Below the pieces are notes generated by a model. That model searched no databases. It was not told the origin of the DNA and saw only the letters and a program-made list of their open reading frames with translations. A stretch of DNA of 12,284 nucleotides from DASUBN01 sp036263155 (GTDB lineage Bacteria; Pseudomonadota; Gammaproteobacteria; Natronospirales; REEB76): positions 1-12,284 of the forward strand of contig DATAHN010000097.1 of assembly GCA_036263155.1 (NCBI GenBank). The letters are read 5' to 3'. Below are positions 8,040 to 12,284 of this stretch, piece after piece. Positions within the stretch are counted from its first letter, which is position 1. Every line of letters starts with the position of its first letter. The position numbers and the translations under genes are program-made.

Positions 8040-8675
8040 CTAGACGCCGTGCCAGCCGTTCACGGCGGTGAGCGCTGCCATCAGGATCAGCATCACACCC
8101 ACCGCACGGGCGACGCGGGCCCCGGCGGCGGGGTCACGCTCGAGCCAGCTGCGCATCTTGGCGGCGAGCAGCGCCACCGAGCCGTACACCACGACCTGGC
8201 ACGCCGCGCCGATGCCCCACAGCACCGTGCCCTGCAGCCATAGCGGGCCGTATTCCGGCCGCAGGAACTGCGGGATCACCGCCAGCGTGAACACGTAGGC
8301 GTTGGCATTGAGCAGGTTGTTCACCATGCCCTGGCGGAATGCCGCCTTCGGTGAGCGCACCACGCTGTTCGGGTGCAGCCGTATCACCGAGGCGCGCCGC
8401 AGGATGGAGTAGCCGATCCAGGCCAGATAGCAGGCACCCGCCAGCAGCAGCGCCTCGAATGCGGCGGGATAGAGTCTGAGCAGCACGCTCACGCCCAGCA
8501 CCGCCGCCGCCATGTGGAACACCGCGCCGCAGACGATGCCGGCCACCGCAGCCAGGCCCCCGCGCCTTCCGCCGGTGAGGGCGCTGGCGAGCACGTAGGC
8601 CATGTCCATCCCCGGCAGCAGGATGACGCCGAACACAAGAAGGAAGTAGATCCAGAGCTGGGCGGTGTGGGTCAT
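8040..8675 (-). CDS. LysE-family translocator (second of tandem pair)
   Basis: This is a predicted inner-membrane exporter of amino acids or related small metabolites (LysE/RhtB superfamily). The 211-residue protein has about six hydrophobic segments. It carries the family pattern LLPGMDMAYVLASALTGGRR near the N-terminus (about 19-38), the LAWIGYS segment (about 84-90) and the FRQGMVNNLLNANAY block (about 113-127), where family members usually have FxxGxxxNLLNPK. It shares 119 of 211 positions with the preceding gene product (hand count, about 56%) without any gap, so the two are tandem paralogues. The start lies 12 bases after the stop of that gene, with no strong Shine-Dalgarno sequence, suggesting translational coupling. 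The Pro-Lys of the NLLNPKAY motif, kept in the paralogue, is Ala-Asn here, which may reflect altered substrate use. The substrate is unknown. Confidence 0.88.
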   Translation of the reverse strand: MTHTAQLWIYFLLVFGVILLPGMDMAYVLASALTGGRRGGLAAVAGIVCGAVFHMAAAVLGVSVLLRLYPAAFEALLLAGACYLAWIGYSILRRASVIRLHPNSVVRSPKAAFRQGMVNNLLNANAYVFTLAVIPQFLRPEYGPLWLQGTVLWGIGAACQVVVYGSVALLAAKMRSWLERDPAAGARVARAVGVMLILMAALTAVNGWHGV

Positions 8676-8687
8676 GCCCTATTGTGG

Positions 8688-9323
8688 TCAGACCCCGCGC
8701 CAGCCGTCTACCGCAGTGAACACCGCCACCGCCATCAGCATCGCGCCCACTACCCGGCTCACCGTCACGGCGGAGGCAGGGTTGCCCTCGAGCCAGGTGC
8801 GCACGCTGCCGGCGGCGTAGGCGAGGGGCCCGTACACTCCCGCCATGCCGGCGAGGATGATGAGCCACATCACTACCCCCTGCAGCCACAGCGCGCCGTA
8901 CTCCGGCCGCAGGAACTGCGGGAACACCGCCAGCATGAAGAGATAGGCCTTGGGGTTGAGCAGGCACGTCACCATCCCCTGGCGGAAGGTGGCGGCCGGC
9001 GTGCGCTTGCGCCCTTCCGGATGCAGGTGGAAGGCGGAGGCGCTCTTGAGGACGCTGAAACCGATCCAGGCGATGTAGAGCGCGCCCGCCAGCAGCATGA
9101 ACTGGAACGCGGCGGGATAGAGCTTCAGGAGCACGCTGATGCCAAGCACTCCGGCGATCACGTGGCAGGTGCCGCCCGCCGCGACGCCGAGCAGCGCCAT
9201 GAAGCCGGACTTGCGGCCGCCCGCCAGGGCGCTGCCGAGGATATAGGCCATGTCCAGGCCCGGCAGCAGCATGATGCCGAGCACGAACACGAAGAAGAGC
9301 CAGAGATGGCCGTAGTCAGTCAT
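8688..9323 (-). CDS. LysE-family translocator (first of tandem pair)
   Basis: A predicted inner-membrane exporter of the LysE/RhtB superfamily, 211 residues, with about six hydrophobic segments and the typical LLPGLDMAYILGSALAGGRK, IAWIGFSVLKSASA and FRQGMVTCLLNPKAY segments. It keeps the canonical NPKAY motif that the downstream paralogue has lost. The start is supported by GAGGGA (minus strand of 9328-9333) four bases before ATG. It is read in the same direction as the exported protein gene upstream (47-base gap) and the second exporter downstream (12-base gap), so a three-gene operon is likely, with the promoter before 9967. RhtB-type homoserine/threonine export is possible, but substrate cannot be read from sequence in this family. 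Confidence 0.9.
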   Translation of the reverse strand: MTDYGHLWLFFVFVLGIMLLPGLDMAYILGSALAGGRKSGFMALLGVAAGGTCHVIAGVLGISVLLKLYPAAFQFMLLAGALYIAWIGFSVLKSASAFHLHPEGRKRTPAATFRQGMVTCLLNPKAYLFMLAVFPQFLRPEYGALWLQGVVMWLIILAGMAGVYGPLAYAAGSVRTWLEGNPASAVTVSRVVGAMLMAVAVFTAVDGWRGV

Positions 9324-9370
9324 GGTTTCCCTCGTCAGCTCCCGGCGGGCAGTCTCTCACAAGCCTGGGG

Positions 9371-9967
9371 TCAGCGGCCTGCCGGAGTGATGTCGTTCAC
9401 GAAGTTGGTCTCCCAGGTCTTGCCGCCGTCTGCGGAGAAGGCCTGCTCGAAGTGCGCGGTGATGGGGGAGCCCTTGGGGTTCACTGTCCAGGTGTAGCGC
9501 ACCACGATGGGCTTGCCGTCGTAGGTATCGGGCCCCTCGAACACGCCCACGTTGCCGGTGAACTTGCCCACCACCGGCGGCAGGAAGGTGCCCTGCATGC
9601 TCAGGTTATCGATCCAATAGATGCTCCACAGGCCGGTGCGCGGATCGTAGAGGCGGTAGGTGAGTCCCACGAAACCTGGCTTGAAGAAATCCGTGCGGTA
9701 CACATCCTGATTGCCCATGCCGCCGGCCAGTAAGCTCCCCTCGCTGTGAGACTCGAACTCCACCCACTCATGGGAATCCACGAACTTCTTGACCAGCCTG
9801 CGGTTGTGCATATTCCACTTGCCCATCTCGAAGTCGAAGTCATGGGAACCGTCGCGCACCGCCGGGCCGGCGGTGGCGGCAGGGCTCTCCGCATAGGCGA
9901 CACCGCCGAAGGCGGTGAGCACCATGGCGGCGGCGATGAGGGCAAAGGGGCGGTAGGTCTTGTGCAT
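9371..9967 (-). CDS. Exported DUF1579-like protein
   Basis: The 198-residue product has a Sec signal peptide (MHKTYRPF, hydrophobic core, cleavage likely after VAYA at about residue 26). The mature part opens with HDFDFEMGKWNMHNRRLVK and ends with FEQAFSADGGKTWETNF, a pattern I know from secreted bacterial proteins annotated as DUF1579-like or hypothetical, probably beta-barrel (calycin-like) folds. Many Trp, Tyr and Gly residues support an all-beta structure. No biochemical role is established that I can name. The start is well supported by GGAGGA (minus strand of 9974-9979) seven bases before ATG. It is the first gene of the minus-strand cluster leading into the two exporters and diverges from the WYL regulator, so it is the probable first target of that regulator. 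Confidence 0.8.
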   Translation of the reverse strand: MHKTYRPFALIAAAMVLTAFGGVAYAESPAATAGPAVRDGSHDFDFEMGKWNMHNRRLVKKFVDSHEWVEFESHSEGSLLAGGMGNQDVYRTDFFKPGFVGLTYRLYDPRTGLWSIYWIDNLSMQGTFLPPVVGKFTGNVGVFEGPDTYDGKPIVVRYTWTVNPKGSPITAHFEQAFSADGGKTWETNFVNDITPAGR

Positions 9968-10038
9968 GTCCGTTCCTCCATTCGGGTTGGGAGCCGGCGG
10001 CCATGGGCCACTGGGGTTCGGGAGTCACGGTAGGGGGT

Positions 10039-10063
10039 AATTAGGGCGTTTTAAGTCCTAATT
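10039..10063. promoter_or_regulatory. Candidate operator palindrome between WYL regulator and exporter cluster
   Basis: AATTAGG (10039-10045) is the exact inverse complement of CCTAATT (10057-10063), separated by 11 bases, giving a 25-base two-fold symmetric site. It is the most AT-rich stretch of the divergent region in an otherwise GC-rich sequence. It lies 18 bases before the regulator start codon and about 70 bases before the divergent gene. Half-sites 18 bases apart centre to centre could suit a dimeric HTH regulator. That the WYL protein binds here is inference from position. Confidence 0.5.
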
Positions 10064-10068
10064 GAAGT

Positions 10069-10074
10069 TAAACT
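10069..10074 (+). promoter_or_regulatory. Candidate -10 hexamer of the WYL regulator gene
   Basis: TAAACT, the same hexamer as before rluD, ends seven bases before ATG 10082, so transcription would begin at or just before the start codon. There is no Shine-Dalgarno sequence in front of this gene. The palindrome at 10039-10063 covers the place of the -35 element, which would allow autorepression. It is a motif-based inference. Confidence 0.35.
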
Positions 10075-10081
10075 ATGCGGC

Positions 10082-11026
10082 ATGTCCCGGCCCACCACCC
10101 GTGTCCTCGCCGTCCTGGAACTCCTGCAGACCCACGGGCGCATGAGCGGGGCGGAGCTCGCGCGCCGGCTGGAAGTGGATGGCAGGACGTTGCGCCGCTA
10201 CATCGCCGCGCTGGAGGACTTGGGCATTCCCATCACCAGCGAGCGCGGCCGCCACGGCGCTTACCTGCTGGTGGCCGGCTTCAAGCTGCCGCCCATGATG
10301 TTCAACGAGGACGAGGCGCTGGCGCTGTCGGTGGGCCTCCTGGCGGCGCGCAGCCTGGGACTCGCGGAGGCGAACTCCGCCGTGGCCAGCGCCCAGGCCA
10401 AGCTCGAGCGGGTGATGCCGGCGAACCTCAAGCAGCGGGTACGCGCGGTGGACGAGACCGTGAGCCTCGACTTGAGCTCCGCGCCTCCGCCCGGCAACAA
10501 CCAGGCGTTGGCGGTGTTGAGCGCCGCGGCGCAGCAGGGGCGGCGCGTGCACATGCGCTACCGCTCCTCCAAGGGCGAGGGCAGCGAGCGGGACTTCGAC
10601 GCTTACGGTCTGCTCTACCGCAAGGGCTGCTGGTACGTGGGGGGTCACTGCCACCTGCGCCAGGGGCTGCGCTCCTTCCGTCTCGACCGGGTGGAGGAGG
10701 TGGAGATGCTTGAGGCCAGGTTCACACGTCCGGAGGATTTCGACGCGGGCGCGCACCTGGATTTCAGCATCGCCACGCTGCCGCGCGCGACGCCGGTGGA
10801 GGTGTGGCTCGAGACCGATCTCAAGACCGCCATGCTCGAGCTGGGGGAGAACATCGGGTTGTTTGAGCCGCAGCGCGGCGGCGTATTGTTCAAGACCCAC
10901 ACCGACGGCATCGAGTGGATGGCGCGGCAGCTCGCGCAGCTGTCGTTCCGGTTCGAGATCCGTGCACCCGCGTCATTGCGCGGGGCGTTGCGGCGCCACG
11001 CCGCCGGGCTTAAAGCCCTAGCCTAG
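10082..11026 (+). CDS. WYL-domain transcriptional regulator (YafY/DeoR-like HTH)
   Basis: A 314-residue one-component regulator. The N-terminal winged helix-turn-helix (about 1-60) contains MSGAELARRLEVDGRTLRRY, followed by the wing GIPITSERGRHGAYLL. The WYL domain (about 140-215) has AYGLLYRKGCWYVGGHC, with WYV in place of the name-giving WYL, and the conserved RSFRLDRVEEV segment. A C-terminal WCX-type extension (about 230-310) completes the standard architecture. WYL domains bind small ligands or nucleic acid and control very varied regulons. The gene diverges from the exported protein/LysE cluster, with a 25-base palindrome between, so local control of that cluster and of itself is the simplest reading. 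There is no Shine-Dalgarno sequence; a leaderless mRNA is possible. The ligand is unknown. Confidence 0.92.
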   Translation: MSRPTTRVLAVLELLQTHGRMSGAELARRLEVDGRTLRRYIAALEDLGIPITSERGRHGAYLLVAGFKLPPMMFNEDEALALSVGLLAARSLGLAEANSAVASAQAKLERVMPANLKQRVRAVDETVSLDLSSAPPPGNNQALAVLSAAAQQGRRVHMRYRSSKGEGSERDFDAYGLLYRKGCWYVGGHCHLRQGLRSFRLDRVEEVEMLEARFTRPEDFDAGAHLDFSIATLPRATPVEVWLETDLKTAMLELGENIGLFEPQRGGVLFKTHTDGIEWMARQLAQLSFRFEIRAPASLRGALRRHAAGLKALA

Positions 11027-11086
11027 CCTGTGCGATACTTGTGCCAGGGTTGGCCTTATCCTCATTTGCATAAGAAGGAGATGACC

Positions 11087-11476
11087 ATGTCTAAGCACCT
11101 TCCCGTATTCATCCTCGCACTGGCGGCCGTGACCGGCTGCTCGTCCATCTCGAACATGATGGGCGGCCTGACGGTGAAGAACTACACCGCCAAGACCGGC
11201 CAGCGTGTCATGGCCGGCCAGGCGGAACCCAAGTCCGACTACGGCTGCACCCAGGTGGTGCGCGAGAAGGAGGACTTCGGCCTCTCCGGCAACATGGACA
11301 AGGCCGCTGCGATCGAGCGCATCACCCAGGGCGCCGTGGACAAGGCGCCTTCCAAGGGCGCGAACTACGCCTTCGTGATCATCCCCAGCGAGACCAGCAT
11401 CGGCGGCTTCAACGTCAACGCGTTCAAGGACGCTGAGGTCGCCTACTACAAGTGCTCGAGTCTGCCGTCACCCTGA
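11087..11476 (+). CDS. Small outer-membrane-type lipoprotein, DUF4156/YjeI-like
   Basis: The 129-residue product begins MSKHLPVFILALAAVTGCSS, a lipoprotein signal with lipobox VTGC and lipidated Cys18. Position +2 is Ser, compatible with sorting to the outer membrane. The mature part has just two cysteines, Cys54 (DYGCTQV) and Cys123 in the near-terminal YYKC, with a central GANYAFVIIP segment. This resembles DUF4156 lipoproteins such as E. coli YjeI, related in fold to RcsF; the assignment rests on pattern memory only. ATG 11087 is chosen because AAGGAG (11075-11080) lies six bases upstream. An upstream in-frame start at 11030 would destroy the signal peptide, and ATG 11081 touches the Shine-Dalgarno sequence. 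The gene is followed by its own hairpin terminator, so it is probably monocistronic. Confidence 0.8.
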   Translation: MSKHLPVFILALAAVTGCSSISNMMGGLTVKNYTAKTGQRVMAGQAEPKSDYGCTQVVREKEDFGLSGNMDKAAAIERITQGAVDKAPSKGANYAFVIIPSETSIGGFNVNAFKDAEVAYYKCSSLPSP

Positions 11477-11484
11477 TGTCGAAA

Positions 11485-11520
11485 GGGCGGACGGCGCAAG
11501 GCCGTCCGCCCCGCCTTCTC
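11485..11520 (+). terminator. Hairpin terminator of the lipoprotein gene
   Basis: GGGCGGACGGC (11485-11495) pairs perfectly over 11 bases with GCCGTCCGCCC (11501-11511) around GCAAG. The tail is pyrimidine-rich (CGCCTTCTCCTT) rather than a pure T-run, so termination may be weaker than at clpB. It begins eight bases after the stop codon and ends before the Shine-Dalgarno sequence of the next gene. Confidence 0.7.
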
Positions 11521-11537
11521 CTTGCGGAGACGATCCC

Positions 11538-11903
11538 ATGACCGATGTCGACATGATACTGAAGCGCTTCGAGCAGCCGGATGAGGTACGCCTCATGAAG
11601 AAGGGCCGCTTTGAGATCCTGCGCCTCGGCGGCATGACGCTCGGCCGGGCGACCTATGAGCCGGGCTGGCGCTGGTCGGAGCATGTGGGCAGGGAGCTGG
11701 GGCAGGAACGCTGCGGCGTGGAGCATGTGGGCATGGTGCTGGCAGGCGCCGCGACCGCAGCCTTCGCGGACGGGCGCGTCATCGAGATGCATGCCGGCGA
11801 ACTGTTCTACATCCCGCCGGTGCCCCATGACAGCTGGGTGGTGGGCGACCAGCCTTACGTGTCCCTGCACTTCATGGGTGCGGAGAAATACGCCGCCAAG
11901 TGA
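11538..11903 (+). CDS. Small single-domain cupin protein
   Basis: A 121-residue cytoplasmic protein that is essentially one cupin barrel. Visible family features are PGWRWSEHVG (about 42-51), CGVEHVGMVLAG (about 59-70), the acidic turn FADGR, AGELFYIPP (about 86-94) and PHDSWVVGDQP (about 96-106). Candidate metal ligands are His49, His63 and His97, in the spread expected of a cupin site. Proteins of this type are common, mostly uncharacterised, and have no agreed substrate. The start ATG 11538 has GGAGA at 11525-11529, eight bases upstream. It follows the lipoprotein terminator and is followed by a gap of about 110 bases before a second, different cupin gene. No enzyme activity should be assumed. 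Confidence 0.85.
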   Translation: MTDVDMILKRFEQPDEVRLMKKGRFEILRLGGMTLGRATYEPGWRWSEHVGRELGQERCGVEHVGMVLAGAATAAFADGRVIEMHAGELFYIPPVPHDSWVVGDQPYVSLHFMGAEKYAAK

Positions 11904-12017
11904 GAGGCTCGGGTGCCGTGGATTTACAACAACGAATCCGTGAAATTACAACAGCTTTCCTGTCTGGATTGATTTAGCATCCCTGGCCTGCGTCCCGCTC
12001 ATGCGAGGTCCCCGGCC
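11904..12017. other. Intergenic region with paired TTACAACA direct repeats
   Basis: This 114-base gap contains TTACAACA twice (11924-11931 and 11946-11953), 22 bases apart start to start, about two helical turns. The first copy sits inside a GGATT/AATCC inverted repeat (11920-11924, 11935-11939). TAGCAT (11975-11980) is a possible -10 for the following cupin gene, without a convincing -35. The Shine-Dalgarno sequence of that gene is GAGG at 12005-12008. I see no terminator. Confidence 0.4.
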
Positions 12018-12284
12018 ATGGCCAACAAGACCGATCCCGCCGATTTTCCCTACGACACGCGTCTCGACGTGCTCTTCAAGCCGCTGGAGAAGGTGGACCT
12101 GCAGCCCGTCATCGACGCCGTCACCCATCCCTGGTTCAACCAGACGCTGGCCAAGGTGAACGGCTCGGTGGTGCGCCTGGGGGTGATGCAGGGCGAGTAT
12201 CACTGGCACAAGCACGACGAGGACGACGAGTTCTTCTACTGCATCGAAGGACTGTTCTGCGTGGACCTCGAGGATCGCGTCGTG
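12018..12284 (+). CDS. Cupin-domain protein, 3' end outside window
   Basis: The first 89 codons are present and the frame stays open to the edge. It begins MANKTDPADFPYDTRLDVLF. The cupin motif 1 is complete: HWHKHDEDDEFFYCIEG, with His64 and His66, then Glu71 and Gly78, matching HxH(x4)E(x6)G. This predicts a metal-binding beta-barrel, but the family is functionally diverse and no substrate can be proposed. The start ATG 12018 is supported by GAGG at 12005-12008, nine bases upstream; the ATG at 12001 is out of frame. It differs in motif from the small cupin just upstream, so the pair is not a simple tandem duplication. Confidence 0.85.
   Translation, partial: MANKTDPADFPYDTRLDVLFKPLEKVDLQPVIDAVTHPWFNQTLAKVNGSVVRLGVMQGEYHWHKHDEDDEFFYCIEGLFCVDLEDRVV

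Noticed and set aside
8026..8040. GAGGA/TCCTC hairpin between the convergent genes ending at 8018 and 8040
   Set aside because: A 5-bp stem without a T-tract is too weak to call a terminator.
8373..9497. Long plus-strand open frame (374 codons) antisense to both LysE-type genes
   Set aside because: Its product is rich in His, Gln, Arg and Pro with no domain pattern, as expected from the antisense of GC-rich membrane-protein genes. The minus-strand frames are clear LysE-family proteins.
11006..11018. GGGCTTAAAGCCC palindrome at the end of the WYL gene
   Set aside because: It is short, lies within coding sequence and has no T-run after it.
11030..11086. Upstream start for the lipoprotein gene
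   Set aside because: It would put polar residues in front of the lipoprotein signal. The AAGGAG sequence at 11075-11080 positions ATG 11087.

Overview
The window is GC-rich chromosomal DNA, dense with genes on both strands. It most likely comes from a high-GC gammaproteobacterium. The neighbourhood rluD-pgeF...clpB is the one seen in E. coli and relatives, and the ClpB and ABC-F (YheS-type) proteins align almost residue for residue with the E. coli proteins I remember. I cannot name the genus. I see no transposase, integrase, CRISPR array, tRNA or rRNA.

Layout. 1-114 is a divergent-type intergenic region with three consecutive palindromes. 121-1831 is rluD and pgeF, overlapping by 11 bases. 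1832-3748 (minus) is a YheS-type ABC-F ATPase whose stop codon abuts that of pgeF. 3841-4623 is a ZIP-family metal transporter, divergent from yheS. 4709-7315 is clpB, preceded by a very good sigma-32 promoter and a foldable leader, and followed by a clear intrinsic terminator at 7334-7358. 7425-8018 is an unrecognised exported protein. 8040-9967 is a minus-strand cluster: an exported DUF1579-like protein, then two tandem LysE-family exporters. It diverges from a WYL-domain regulator at 10082-11026, with a 25-base palindrome between them. 11087-11476 is a small lipoprotein with its own hairpin terminator. 11538-11903 is a small cupin, and a second cupin starts at 12018 and runs off the right edge.

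How the genes relate. The first half is housekeeping around translation and protein quality: pseudouridylation of 23S rRNA (RluD), removal of mis-incorporated peptidoglycan precursors (PgeF), an ABC-F translation factor, and the heat-shock disaggregase ClpB. The second half is accessory, and its most coherent unit is the WYL regulator with the divergent exporter cluster.

No dramatic new system is evident. The best leads are at regulatory scale. The clpB leader can fold to bury its whole ribosome binding site just downstream of a heat-shock promoter. A palindromic operator candidate lies between the WYL regulator and the exporter cluster. Three genes have a -10-like hexamer almost touching the start codon, which suggests leaderless mRNAs. 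The ZIP transporter has glutamines where acidic ligands are expected.
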